A stretch of 64,000 bases of DNA from Fermentibacter sp963718745 [NCBI: Candidatus Fermentibacterota bacterium] (GTDB lineage Bacteria; Fermentibacterota; Fermentibacteria; Fermentibacterales). This document shows, one piece after another, positions 33,882 through 42,540 of the stretch. Under the pieces are notes generated by a model, which was given only the letters and a program-made list of their open reading frames with translations, searched no databases and was not told the DNA's origin. Each line of letters begins with the position of its first letter. Position 1 is the stretch's first letter. Position numbers and translations under genes: made by a program. The stretch is taken from the NCBI GenBank assembly GCA_963718745.1, contig OY970370.1:62001-126000 (forward strand), written 5' to 3'.

Positions 33882-35294
33882 ATGAAACTGATTCTGACAG
33901 CCGCTCCACTCATGCTATCATCCATACTGGCATCTGCCTCAGCCCAATCCTGGACCACCAGCCCATCTGTATCCTCCGCCTCGAATCTGATAGGCGCCTT
34001 CGCCGACATTGACGAAGTATGCACCGTTGATGTCGACTCAGACGGAGACATGGATGTTGCAGCGGCCAACGACGACGGTCAGGTCTACCTCTGGGAGAAC
34101 GCCGACGGAACGGGGACTGCATGGAGTGGAAGGTCGGTCGGCAGCGGCTCGGACTGCATCGGGGTGGTATACCCGGTCGATCTCGACGACGATGGCGCCA
34201 TCGATCTCGTTTCGGGGGACACCTGGTTCGCGAACTCGGACGGACTCGGTGATATCTGGGTTTCGCACACTATTCCCAGCTACAGCTCCATCACCAGCAT
34301 GTCGGTAACTGACATCAATGGTGATTCAAGAATCGATGTACTCCAGGCATACATGTACTGCAACCAGATCCGCTGGTATCAGAACATGGACGGCACCGGC
34401 ACGCAATGGCTATCGCACCAGATAACGGTAATGCCTTATCAGCCGGGGGCTCAGGTGTGTGCAGGCGATCTTGACCGTGACGGCGACATCGACATCGCAC
34501 TCTATGAAAGAGACGAAGTCGAGTACCTGTACTTCTTCTGGCTCGAGAACTTGGGCAGTGGGTTCAGCGGCTGGGATTACCACTACCTGGTTGAGTTCGA
34601 TGACACCTGCTGGGATCTCCACATTGCCGATGTCGGTCAGGACATCGATGGCGACATCATCACCGCATGCATGGATGGTGGAGTCAGGTTCTACGAGAAC
34701 ATCGACGGGTTTGGAAGAGCCTGGGCGATCCAGGATGTCGACGGAGCTGTCGAAGATGCTCGTGAAGCGGAGTTCGCGGATTTCGATGCCGACGGCGACT
34801 TGGATATCGCGGCTGCGTACTGGTCCGGCGCGGACAACGTGGCATGGTTCGAGAATCTGGATGGATCGGGCGGTCAGTGGCTGAAGCACGGCCTGGGCAC
34901 CGGGTACCCGAACCCCGACGGCCTGCGTTCATCAGACATAGACGGGGATGGCAGTCTCGACATCGTCATCTCCTCCTCCACAGCGGTCTACTGGATCGAC
35001 CTGAGTCTGGTGGGAGTGGGTGACGGTCCTGCTCCGGCGGTCTTCTCTCTTCTGCCGGTCACGCCCAACCCGTCTTCAGGACCCGCCTTCGTGAACTTCG
35101 AGATGCCGGAAGCAGGGATGATCGGTCTTTCCGTCTTCGACATCTCCGGGAGGATGGTTCAGTCCGCCGGCCCTGTCCCTTACCAGCCGGGCTGTCATTC
35201 GTTTCAGCTCGAGTCCATGCGCCCGGGCATCTACTTCGTCCGGATGCAGGCAGGGGAGTCCGAGGCGACAGCGCGCTTCGTGGTCATCGAGTAG
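33882..35294 (+). CDS. Secreted FG-GAP/VCBS-repeat protein with C-terminal sorting domain
   Basis: 470 residues. Signal peptide MKLILTAAPLMLSSILASASA. The body is a chain of beta-propeller blades of about 50 residues, each with a calcium-binding loop of the type DVDSDGDMDVAAAN, DLDDDGAIDLVSGD, DLDRDGDIDIALYE, DFDADGDLDIAAAY, DIDGDGSLDIVIS, and a W/YxxN motif between. The C-terminus has the sorting pattern TPNPSSGPAFVNFEMPE...ISGRMVQ...RPGIYFVRMQAGESEATARFVVIE in pieces. Likely a surface protein or adhesin; no enzymatic residues were seen. GGAGGG precedes the ATG. Confidence 0.83.
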   Translation: MKLILTAAPLMLSSILASASAQSWTTSPSVSSASNLIGAFADIDEVCTVDVDSDGDMDVAAANDDGQVYLWENADGTGTAWSGRSVGSGSDCIGVVYPVDLDDDGAIDLVSGDTWFANSDGLGDIWVSHTIPSYSSITSMSVTDINGDSRIDVLQAYMYCNQIRWYQNMDGTGTQWLSHQITVMPYQPGAQVCAGDLDRDGDIDIALYERDEVEYLYFFWLENLGSGFSGWDYHYLVEFDDTCWDLHIADVGQDIDGDIITACMDGGVRFYENIDGFGRAWAIQDVDGAVEDAREAEFADFDADGDLDIAAAYWSGADNVAWFENLDGSGGQWLKHGLGTGYPNPDGLRSSDIDGDGSLDIVISSSTAVYWIDLSLVGVGDGPAPAVFSLLPVTPNPSSGPAFVNFEMPEAGMIGLSVFDISGRMVQSAGPVPYQPGCHSFQLESMRPGIYFVRMQAGESEATARFVVIE

Positions 35295-35521
35295 CCGAGC
35301 AGCGACCGGACATGCTTCGTGCATCGAGCCGGATCTAATGGAGCCGCCTCGGATTCCATCGAGAAATGCATTGGGCTTCCCTGAAGGGATGGGCGGCGAG
35401 TTGCTCCTGCGCCATCCGTTGTGACAACGCCCCTGGGCAGCCTTGCATCACGAACCGATCGGTGAGCATCATACCCGCGAAAGCTGTTTCACGCCTTCCC
35501 GTGCCTGATGGGAGGTCCTCC

Positions 35522-36508
35522 ATGAGATTCCGCAGATCCGTTGGAATGTCGGCTGCTCTTGTCGCTCTGTTCCTGACAGCATCCGCGTCGTACGCCGGAC
35601 CCCCGAGGACCGACAGACCCACGGAGAGGGTGATGGAGGAGCCGGCGGCCGAAGCGCAGGTGGCAGGGCTCTCCATCGACCAGCTCTCGGGATGCTCCGC
35701 CACCATCCTGGGGATCTACGGGACGTCCGGCAGGTCATCGGATACGCAGAGCTGGGTGGGTACTGCCTTCGTGGTGGGAGTGACGGGCGACTCGCTTGTC
35801 ATGATCACGAACCGGCACTGTCTGGGGATAGACGACCTCTCTGCGGGAGGGGGGACTACGGGAGGCCTGTCCGAGTACGGCCTGATGATCGAGTTCCCCT
35901 CGGGCAAGCTGGCGCCGGTCGAATCCTGCGGGTTCTTCAGGGGTCTCGACCTCGCCATCCTCGTCGTCCCCGCGAGAGGGCTCACCCCCGGGGAGGACTA
36001 CACGATCGTCCCGGTCTACGAGGGCGACGATCTCGGCGTGGGTGACGAGGTGGCGGCATCCGGCTCACCTGCGGACGACTTCATGTACTACCAGGGCACG
36101 GTCACATTCGGGCGCATAAGCGCCTTCCGCGAGCTGGACGGTGTACCGGTGATCCAGCTCGACGCGGCCATCAACCACGGGAACAGCGGCGGTCCGTTGA
36201 TGGTGGAGCGCGACGGCCTCTACTACTGCGTCGGTGTGAACACCTGGGGCACCAGCGACGAGACAATCGAGGGGATCGGTTTCGCCATCGACCTGGGCAG
36301 GGCGGGCGAGGTCACCAACCTGGACGACATGGTCCTCTTCAGCGCCGACATCCAGGGCTTCCGCACGGCGCTGGCCGACTCGGGGCCCGGTTCGGTCGCA
36401 GGCAGGGGGAGCCGTGTCGGCGACGGCTCGGAGGGCGCGACGGGGGGCAGCGGACATCGCGTCGGCACGTCGGATTCCGGGAGCGGCACCGGCCATCGGG
36501 TGAGGTGA
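35522..36508 (+). CDS. Secreted trypsin-like serine protease (family S1)
   Basis: 328 residues. ATG 35522 follows GGGAGG and gives a signal peptide (MRFRRSVGMSAALVALFLTASASYA). The catalytic triad is visible: His in MITNRHCLG (near 98), Asp in GLDLAILVV (near 143) and Ser in NHGNSGGPLMV (near 221), the DegP/HtrA-like arrangement. There is no PDZ domain; instead the tail is a low-complexity Gly/Ser/Arg stretch (GSGHRVGTSDSGSGTGHRVR). It lacks the sorting domain carried by its neighbours, so it may stay in the periplasm or be surface-bound differently. Confidence 0.85.
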   Translation: MRFRRSVGMSAALVALFLTASASYAGPPRTDRPTERVMEEPAAEAQVAGLSIDQLSGCSATILGIYGTSGRSSDTQSWVGTAFVVGVTGDSLVMITNRHCLGIDDLSAGGGTTGGLSEYGLMIEFPSGKLAPVESCGFFRGLDLAILVVPARGLTPGEDYTIVPVYEGDDLGVGDEVAASGSPADDFMYYQGTVTFGRISAFRELDGVPVIQLDAAINHGNSGGPLMVERDGLYYCVGVNTWGTSDETIEGIGFAIDLGRAGEVTNLDDMVLFSADIQGFRTALADSGPGSVAGRGSRVGDGSEGATGGSGHRVGTSDSGSGTGHRVR

Positions 36509-36566
36509 GGCTGCCGGGCGCTTTCGCTCTGGACACCTGCCGCGCGACTCCGGCATCCAAATCCTG

Positions 36567-36595
36567 TTGACCTCCCACGGACGGGATGCTATTAC
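36567..36595 (+). promoter_or_regulatory. Promoter of the second FG-GAP gene
   Basis: TTGACC (36567-36572), exact 17-base spacer and TATTAC (36590-36595), 41 bases before the ATG at 36637. A GGGGGGAGGG ribosome-binding site lies between them. Confidence 0.55.
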
Positions 36596-36636
36596 AATTG
36601 CATATGGTTCTGGCATTCCCGGGGGGAGGGACTGTC

Positions 36637-38436
36637 ATGAAGTATTCTGCCGCCTTTCTTTTCCTGCTCGCTCTTCCTCTACATGCCGATGTCGCCACGC
36701 AGACCGACTGGTCCGGCGGGCCGGGCGAGTCCGGGCCCGTATCGAGCTGGGGCAGCGAGTTCTCGAGTGACACCGGAATCGACTGGATGGCAGTTCCCGG
36801 AACGATCTGCCTGTTCTCGGGTCTGCAGCAGGAAAGCCTGGGCGCGAGGGGCTGCTGCAGGATCTGCCCGGCGGACCTGGACGGGGACGGCGATCTCGAT
36901 ATCGCGGGATCGTGCAACTGGACCGATGCGGTCTGCTGGTGGGAGAACGACTCTTCAGGCGATTCCTGGAGCGAGCATGTCGTGCAGGGAGGGTATCCGG
37001 GTCCGGAGGGGCTGACCTGTGCGGATTTCGACGGAGATGGAGACATGGACGTCGCTGCCGCCTCCGATATCGGCAACGACATCTCCTGGTGGGAGAACGA
37101 GGGTTCCGGGACGTCCTGGACCAGACATCTGGTGGACGACCCCCAGAGCAAGATCCGGACGCTCGATTTCGGTGACATCGACGGCGACGGGGAGATGGAC
37201 CTCGTAGGCTGCATCGAATGGGCGAATCAGGTCGCATGGTGGGAGAACAATGGTTCGGGCCAGTCCTGGACGATGCATGTCGTTGCATCCTCCTTCGCGG
37301 TGGCATGGGACGCACAGTGCGAAGACATCGATGGTGACGGGATCAGCGATATAGTCGCCTGCGCCCGGACGGGTGACACAGTTGCCTGGTGGGACAACGT
37401 CGGGGGATCGGGGACGAACTGGGTGATGCATGTGATCGCCGGGGCGTTCGACGATCCGAGGTGCATCACGACCGGAGACATGGATGGCGATGGCGACATG
37501 GATGTGCTCGCCACTGCCTTCCTGGCCGACGATGTGGCCTGGTGGTCTAACGATGGTGGTTCGGGCGCTTACTGGACCCTCCATACCATTGATCCTGCGT
37601 TCGACTACGCTCATGGCGTCTCGGCCGGCGACTTCGACAATGATGGCGACAACGACGTGATCGCGACATCGCTGTATCCCAGCGATGTAGCCTGGTGGAA
37701 CAACCTGGATGGCCAGGGCTCGTCCTGGGAGAAGTGCTGGTTGACGCTCGACCTCGAGGAGGCCCGCTGCACGGCGTGTGCCGACACGGATGGTGATGGG
37801 ACGCTCGAACTCTTTGCCGCCGGGTGGTATTCATCGATGATGTGGGATACTGGTGATTACATGCCGAGTGGCGCTCTCCAGTCGAGCATCCTGTACACAG
37901 GCAACGACCCTGACTGGGAAGAGATCCAATGGTCCGCGGAAACCCCGCCGGGCACTCTCTTCGGCCTCCAGGTGCGCTCGTCGGACAATCCCGCTCTGAT
38001 GGGGGCATGGTCCGCCACACTCTGGACGCCGGGTCCGCTTCATGGGATGCTTGCGGACAACTCGAGCTACTTCCAGTACCGTGCAATCCTGATCTCGGCC
38101 GATCCGGGAGCCACTCCTGCACTGCATGACGTCACAGTGACCTGGGACCCTCTGGGGACCGGCGATTCAGAATCGCCCGGTTCCTTGGTGCTGGCTCCGG
38201 TGACTCCGAACCCGGCAAGCGGACCCGTTACTCTCAGTTTCGGGCTGCCTTCGCCCGCGTCGGTCGATCTGCTCCTGCTGGACATCTCCGGCAGGCTGAT
38301 CCGGCACATCTCTACAGACGAATACCAGCCGGGCTGGAACACTCTGCAGATCGACGGACTCCTGCCGGGCATCTACTTCGTCAGGATGACCGCAGGGGAG
38401 TTCGAGGCGTCGGAGAGGTTCGTGGTCATCGAGTAG
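36637..38436 (+). CDS. Secreted FG-GAP/VCBS-repeat protein with C-terminal sorting domain
   Basis: 599 residues from ATG 36637, chosen over 36586 because of the strong GGGGGGAGGG site and signal peptide MKYSAAFLFLLALPLHA. An N-terminal module (TDWSGGPGESGPVSSWG) is followed by about seven blades with DLDGDGDLDIAGS-, DFDGDGDMDVAAA- and DFDNDGDNDVIAT-type calcium loops and 'VAWWENNGSG' strands. A second beta domain (GTLFGLQVRSSDNPALMGAW...VTWDPLG) and the sorting domain (TPNPASGPVTLSFGLP...GIYFVRMTAGE) close it. The first and last modules recur in the next gene without the propeller. Confidence 0.84.
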   Translation: MKYSAAFLFLLALPLHADVATQTDWSGGPGESGPVSSWGSEFSSDTGIDWMAVPGTICLFSGLQQESLGARGCCRICPADLDGDGDLDIAGSCNWTDAVCWWENDSSGDSWSEHVVQGGYPGPEGLTCADFDGDGDMDVAAASDIGNDISWWENEGSGTSWTRHLVDDPQSKIRTLDFGDIDGDGEMDLVGCIEWANQVAWWENNGSGQSWTMHVVASSFAVAWDAQCEDIDGDGISDIVACARTGDTVAWWDNVGGSGTNWVMHVIAGAFDDPRCITTGDMDGDGDMDVLATAFLADDVAWWSNDGGSGAYWTLHTIDPAFDYAHGVSAGDFDNDGDNDVIATSLYPSDVAWWNNLDGQGSSWEKCWLTLDLEEARCTACADTDGDGTLELFAAGWYSSMMWDTGDYMPSGALQSSILYTGNDPDWEEIQWSAETPPGTLFGLQVRSSDNPALMGAWSATLWTPGPLHGMLADNSSYFQYRAILISADPGATPALHDVTVTWDPLGTGDSESPGSLVLAPVTPNPASGPVTLSFGLPSPASVDLLLLDISGRLIRHISTDEYQPGWNTLQIDGLLPGIYFVRMTAGEFEASERFVVIE

Positions 38437-38472
38437 GCGCCGGGGTGCGAGAGATCCCTCGGAGGGGGAACC

Positions 38473-39252
38473 ATGAGAACGATCCTGTTGGTGCTCACAC
38501 TCTCGGCACTCGCCTTCGCCGATTACGCCTACCAGTCCGACTGGACCGGGGGAGCCGGGGTACCCGGTCCGGTTACGGAATTCGGGAACACATTCCTGTC
38601 CGCCGATTCCGGGATCTCGGTGACCGATTTCCCGGGTCAGATCACGCTGAACCTTGTCGCTCCCGGGATCCATTCGGAGTTTGGCATCCTCGAATCGAGC
38701 ATCCTGGATACTCAGACGCCCGCTCCGCTCTGGTCTCACCTTCTGTGTTCCTGGGAAGTCCCTACCGGTACGTCCTTCGGCGTTCAACTGAGAGCTTCCG
38801 ACGACTACACGCAGATGGGTCCATGGTCGGATGTGTTCACCGAACCGGAGTCCCTGCTGGGCGTGCTCGATGACAGCGCGAGCTATGTCCAGTACAGGGT
38901 CATCCTTTCCACGACAATTCCCGAAAACACGCCAAGGTTCAAGGACATCAGCATCACCTGGCCCCGGATGGGGATCGATGAAATGGATCCTCCCTCCGAT
39001 TTCGAACTCCTGCCGATCTCGCCCAATCCCGCCACGGGGGCTTCCGTGGCGATCATCGGCCTTTCTTCCGCGACATCGTTGGAGGTGATCGTCTTCGATC
39101 TGGCAGGAAGGCCGATTTGGGAGTCGATGCCTGCCGACTACCAGCCCGGATGGCACTCGGTGGCGCTCGGAGATCATCCCGCCGGCGTCTACTTCGTTGT
39201 GGTGCGGACCGGGGAGTCAGAGGCGACCGCGCGTTTCGTGGTCGTCGAATAG
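38473..39252 (+). CDS. Secreted protein with C-terminal sorting domain, propeller-less relative of its neighbour
   Basis: 259 residues. Signal peptide MRTILLVLTLSALAFA, then SDWTGGAGVPGPVTEFGNTF, a domain with GTSFGVQLRASDDYTQMGPW...YVQYRVILSTTIPENTPRF and the sorting domain (SPNPATGASVAIIGLS...LAGRPI...AGVYFVVVRTGESEATARFVVVE in pieces). The N-terminal, middle and C-terminal parts line up with the corresponding parts of the preceding 599-residue protein, which carries FG-GAP blades inserted after the N-module. Good ribosome-binding site (GGAGGGGG). Function unknown. Confidence 0.75.
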   Translation: MRTILLVLTLSALAFADYAYQSDWTGGAGVPGPVTEFGNTFLSADSGISVTDFPGQITLNLVAPGIHSEFGILESSILDTQTPAPLWSHLLCSWEVPTGTSFGVQLRASDDYTQMGPWSDVFTEPESLLGVLDDSASYVQYRVILSTTIPENTPRFKDISITWPRMGIDEMDPPSDFELLPISPNPATGASVAIIGLSSATSLEVIVFDLAGRPIWESMPADYQPGWHSVALGDHPAGVYFVVVRTGESEATARFVVVE

Positions 39253-39304
39253 CTCCTGATTCTTGCTTCGATCCTGCCCTGGGGCTGCCCTGTTGACATA
39301 TCGA

Positions 39305-39329
39305 CCGGTATGATGTACGGTAATACCGG
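39305..39329. promoter_or_regulatory. Inverted-repeat operator of the toxin-antitoxin pair
   Basis: CCGGTAT (39305-39311) and ATACCGG (39323-39329) form a perfect 7-bp inverted repeat with an 11-base centre, just before the antitoxin ribosome-binding site. A TTGACA -35 box stands at 39293-39298. This is where an autoregulating RHH antitoxin would be expected to bind. Confidence 0.55.
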
Positions 39330-39340
39330 AGGTTGTTGCT

Positions 39341-39583
39341 GTGGCTACATCCAAGATTGCCATCACGATCGAGAAGGATCTACTTGTCGCTCTCGAGCGC
39401 CTCGTTTCAGCAGGAACCTTCCCGAACAGAAGCAACGCGATCCAGGAGGCGGTGAGAGAGAAGCTGGACAGGATCCACCGGGGCAGACTGGCCCGTGAGT
39501 GTTCCAGGCTCGATCCTCTCGAGGAGATCGCCGTCGCCGAGGAAGGTCTTTCCCTGGATGAGCAGGAATGGCCGACGTACTGA
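39341..39583 (+). CDS. Ribbon-helix-helix antitoxin (MazE/CopG-like)
   Basis: 80 residues from GTG 39341, eight bases after GGAGG. The N-terminal RHH fold is clear: strand KIAITIEKDLLVALERLV, helix and RSNAIQEAVREKLDRI. The acidic C-terminus (LDPLEEIAVAEEGLSLDEQEWP) would wrap the toxin. It overlaps the toxin gene by 16 bases. Antitoxins of this type neutralise MazF-like RNases and repress their own operon. Confidence 0.85.
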   Translation: MATSKIAITIEKDLLVALERLVSAGTFPNRSNAIQEAVREKLDRIHRGRLARECSRLDPLEEIAVAEEGLSLDEQEWPTY

Positions 39584-39906
39584 GAGGGGAGATCTACTGG
39601 GCGGATCTGGATCCGACCAGGGGAAATGAACAGGCGGGAAGAAGACCGGTTCTGGTGATCAGCCAGGATGTCTTCAACGAACGATCCGGAGTGGTGATCG
39701 TACTGGCTCTGACCAGCCGGCCGCCGAGAGCCGCCTTTCCCCTGTCGTTCGCGCTTTCCGATCCGGGATTGCCAAAACAGTCGTGGGTCAAGATCAGCCA
39801 GATCCGGACGATCTCGCAGGAACGCCTCCGAGGCAGACTCACCCGTCTCGCGCCTGAAGAGCTCGATCAGATCATCGAAGGGCTCTCCGAGCTCGTAGGC
39901 GGATAG
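39568..39906 (+). CDS. MazF/PemK-family endoribonuclease toxin
   Basis: 112 residues. Typical MazF blocks: RGEIYWADLDPTRGNEQAGRRPVLVISQD, the strand VVIVLALTSRPP, the conserved Ser-Trp-Val segment KQSWVKISQIRTISQERL and a C-terminal helix. The fold cleaves single-stranded mRNA at short sequence motifs. It appears intact, with R and T active-site residues present in GRRPVLVI and LALTS. Encoded with an RHH antitoxin. Confidence 0.9.
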   Translation: MADVLRGEIYWADLDPTRGNEQAGRRPVLVISQDVFNERSGVVIVLALTSRPPRAAFPLSFALSDPGLPKQSWVKISQIRTISQERLRGRLTRLAPEELDQIIEGLSELVGG

Positions 39907-39973
39907 AACAGGGTATCAAGAGTTTCCGATCAGCTTGTCGACAGGCGTGTACGGAATGGATTAACATCGGGCT

Positions 39974-40004
39974 GCGGGGGGACGGGGTCTGATTCACCCC
40001 CTGC
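39974..40004. repeat. G-rich hairpin element, copy 1
   Basis: GCGGGGGG...GGGGTCTGATTCACCCC...CTGC. It can pair outer GC-GGGGG/CCCCC-GC arms or inner GGGGT/ACCCC arms. Closely similar to 50464-50494. It lies upstream of a small exported-protein gene, whereas the other copy lies downstream of one. Confidence 0.45.
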
Positions 40005-40054
40005 CGGGCCGGTTCCAGGCAGCCGGCATTACAACTGTGAAGGAGGGGTCTGTT

Positions 40055-40486
40055 TTGTCAATCGCATTGATCATCGCCGCCTTCGTCTCGTTCGGAGTTC
40101 CCGGCACCCCCGAGGTGCCTGAGGTGCCCGACGTCCCCGAGATGCCGGAGATCGACGTCCCCGGGTTCGAGATGCTCGACGACATGGCGACCGAGCTGGA
40201 CGCCATCGGCGCTTCAGTCGCCGACCTCGAGACCCTGCTTCCCGAGCTCGCGGCTATCGAGTCCGCCGCGGCCAAGCTCCGCGAACTTAACGATCTCGAT
40301 CCCGAAGTCGCCTCCATACTGGCGGAGCTCGAAGTCTACAGGACCGATGCTCTGGAGGCCAGGGAGCGTCTGGTGGAGACCCGCGAATCGATTACGGCTA
40401 CGATGGACGGGGTGAGGACCCAGGTCGAGGCCGTGAGGACCGAGATCGACGAGTTCGTCGAGACGATCCCGGGTGTCAGCCGCTAG
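40055..40486 (+). CDS. Small exported coiled-coil protein with Pro-Glu-Val repeats
   Basis: 143 residues from TTG 40055, which follows AAGGAGGGG; the earlier GTG at 40037 precedes that site. A short signal-like segment (MSIALIIAAFVSFGVPG) leads into a PxVPEV-type repeat (TPEVPEVPDVPEMPEIDVPG), then a heptad-rich region of about 100 residues (ELAAIESAAAKLRELND...RTQVEAVRTEIDEFVE). No family was recognised. A periplasmic spacer or structural role is only a guess. Confidence 0.6.
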   Translation: MSIALIIAAFVSFGVPGTPEVPEVPDVPEMPEIDVPGFEMLDDMATELDAIGASVADLETLLPELAAIESAAAKLRELNDLDPEVASILAELEVYRTDALEARERLVETRESITATMDGVRTQVEAVRTEIDEFVETIPGVSR

Positions 40487-40513
40487 TAACTCCTCGAGGA
40501 CAGTCCTGAGTTC

Positions 40514-40542
40514 AGGGCGCTGCAGCTCTTCTGCGGCGCCCT
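40514..40542. terminator. Bidirectional terminator-like hairpin
   Basis: AGGGCGCTGCAG/CTGCGGCGCCCT around CTCTT, a 12-pair stem with one wobble, lying in the 60-base gap between convergent genes. There is no T-tract, so termination is inferred from position. Confidence 0.5.
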
Positions 40543-40546
40543 TCAC

Positions 40547-42328
40547 CTATCTGAGAAGGACGAACTCCGCATACAGGCTGGAGCCGCCCGGCAGGTCCAG
40601 AACTGCGAAGTAGCTCCCAGCAGGGACCGGGCTGCCGTCGCTCCCGAGCCCGTCCCAGGCGATCCCGCAGGATCCCTGTTCCGAGGATTCCCCTGTCATG
40701 CGGATCACCGACCTGCCGGAGGCATCATACACCGAAACGACAGGCAGACCGGGCGTGGTCAGGTCGAAGCCGAACACGACCGATCCGGAAGAAGGGTTGG
40801 GTATCGCTCGAAACGCTCCACAGTCAGGGGGACCCTCCTCCGCGGACATGGGCGGAAGGACTCTGACGCACGTAAGGGATGCCTCCGGGAAGGTCCAGTC
40901 GAACCCTGCGGGCCCGCATGGATGTGTGCCCGCGTAGACGATCCCGGTCGTCCCGTTGGTGGGAGCCTCCATCGGGGCGTCGTTCGTTATCTGCCATACC
41001 TCGAACGCCGACCCGGGAATCCAGCCGTGGAGCTCGAAGTGAGCCGCGACGGAGCCGTCGAGATCCCTGTTGATGACCATCACCGCCACGGCGCCGTCGT
41101 CCGCGAGGCTGCTCCAGGCTTCCAGCCCGTGCTCCATCGCCTCCGCACAGTCCGTCTCGACGAGGGTTCCTCCGAACCGCTCCGAGCAGAGTCTCAGCGC
41201 ATGAGCGCCCATCCTGACCGAGAGGGTGTCCGTCCTTATCTGCCCGAACAGCGGGAACTCCGCTGGAGATCCCTCCGCTATCGAGTAAACGGCGGCGGCA
41301 GGCGCCCCGGCGTGCGCGAGGTGGCCTATGCAGTCGGCGATCACCAGGCCGTCGAGGTAGTTCCACCAGACCGGATCCTCCGCCATGACGGCCACATTGT
41401 ACTCCAGGAACCACAGCGGGATGTCGCCGCCTCCCGGCACCGCATCCAGCATCGCTCGCAGATACTCGTACCGGGCTTCGAGCGGAGCAGCCGAGCTGTC
41501 GGGAGCCCAGAGCAGGTCGTGGTACATCGAACTGTCGGACTCCCATGTCCAGATTGGATAGTAGTGGGCATCCATCCAGTCGATGTCCGCCACGTTCGGA
41601 CCTATGACGGGCATGATCCAGGAGTCGTCTCCGGCGAGCGACAGCCCGCCGATCTCGAGCGGGATCGGGGAGGCCGCACGCATGGCTTCGACATACTCTC
41701 CGACGAGGTCTCCGAACTGCTCAGGCGTGCAGAAGGAGGAGTCCGTCCAGCCCCATTCCTCGAACGGGATACCGAAATGCCTGTAGAAGGTCAGGGTGCC
41801 GAAGGGTGTCGGGTACTCGTTCCCTGCGATGTCGGGTTCGTTTCCGATACACCAGAAGGTGACGTCATATGGCTCCGGATGGCCGCGCAGGGCTCTGAGC
41901 GATCCCATCGGCGTCCCGATGCCGCCGTTGCAGTACTCCACGAGCCTCGCGGCCTTGGCGGCGTCGTCGATCTGATGGTTGACCGTGATGATCGGTTCGG
42001 TGCCTGCGGATTCGCAGAACTGCAGCAGGTCGTCGATGCTGCAGGGGGAGGGGGTTTCGATTATCCCGCTGCCGTAGAAGTCGACGAAAGTCGAGCCCTC
42101 GTAGTCGAAACCCTCCCAGTCCCAGTATTCGGCGGCTATCCCGCCCCATCTGAGCATCGGAACGCCAGACTGGACGACGAGGTCCGCCAGACCGGGAACA
42201 TCGACATCCTGAGTGATCTCGTCGCCGGAGGAGAGCAGCCACTCCGGCACCCAGCCGGCCCACTGCGCCGGATAGACATCGATGGTCACGGGCTGAGCCA
42301 GGAACACAAGAATCGACAGGATGCCCAT
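40547..42328 (-). CDS. Secreted clan GH-A glycoside hydrolase (GH44/GH51-like) with C-terminal sorting domain
   Basis: 593 residues. ATG at 42328 follows GGGGAGG; the open frame upstream is unrelated. Short signal (MGILSILVFLAQPVTIDVYPA). A TIM-barrel glycosidase: VPMLRWGGIAAEYWDW, PIITVNHQIDD, the probable acid/base Glu in WCIGNEPDI and nucleophile Glu in LWFLEYNVAV. A beta-sandwich with DLDGSVAAHFEL follows, then the sorting domain (IPNPSSGSVVFGFDLT...ASGRSV...VPAGSYFAVLDLPGG). Substrate could be arabinan, xylan or beta-glucan; this cannot be decided here. Divergent from the following VCBS gene. Confidence 0.78.
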   Translation of the reverse strand: MGILSILVFLAQPVTIDVYPAQWAGWVPEWLLSSGDEITQDVDVPGLADLVVQSGVPMLRWGGIAAEYWDWEGFDYEGSTFVDFYGSGIIETPSPCSIDDLLQFCESAGTEPIITVNHQIDDAAKAARLVEYCNGGIGTPMGSLRALRGHPEPYDVTFWCIGNEPDIAGNEYPTPFGTLTFYRHFGIPFEEWGWTDSSFCTPEQFGDLVGEYVEAMRAASPIPLEIGGLSLAGDDSWIMPVIGPNVADIDWMDAHYYPIWTWESDSSMYHDLLWAPDSSAAPLEARYEYLRAMLDAVPGGGDIPLWFLEYNVAVMAEDPVWWNYLDGLVIADCIGHLAHAGAPAAAVYSIAEGSPAEFPLFGQIRTDTLSVRMGAHALRLCSERFGGTLVETDCAEAMEHGLEAWSSLADDGAVAVMVINRDLDGSVAAHFELHGWIPGSAFEVWQITNDAPMEAPTNGTTGIVYAGTHPCGPAGFDWTFPEASLTCVRVLPPMSAEEGPPDCGAFRAIPNPSSGSVVFGFDLTTPGLPVVSVYDASGRSVIRMTGESSEQGSCGIAWDGLGSDGSPVPAGSYFAVLDLPGGSSLYAEFVLLR

Positions 42329-42540
42329 GCTCGAACACCTCCCCTGGCAATATCGAGCGGCATCCATCTCCTTGCCAGAGCATCCCGCGACTCTCACGAA
42401 GCTTTCCGATGAACAGTGTCCGTCAGGACACGGGGCACTCCCACGTCCAAACACATGCTGAGCTGCCGTCCGGGAATCATTGACGCGACTGGGTATGTGA
42501 AACCTATTTCTTCCATTAGCATACGAAGGGGGGCAGGCCT

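Noticed and set aside
33797-35378. A short shared stretch (GCCTCGGATTCCAT) upstream of the genes at 33882 and 35522
   Set aside because: Only 14 exact bases with weak similarity around them; too short to call a repeat or operator.
36890-37640. Tandem DNA repeats within the FG-GAP gene
   Set aside because: The periodicity is in the protein (calcium-loop blades); nucleotide copies are diverged and there are no identical tandem units or CRISPR-like spacing. No CRISPR array was seen anywhere in the window.
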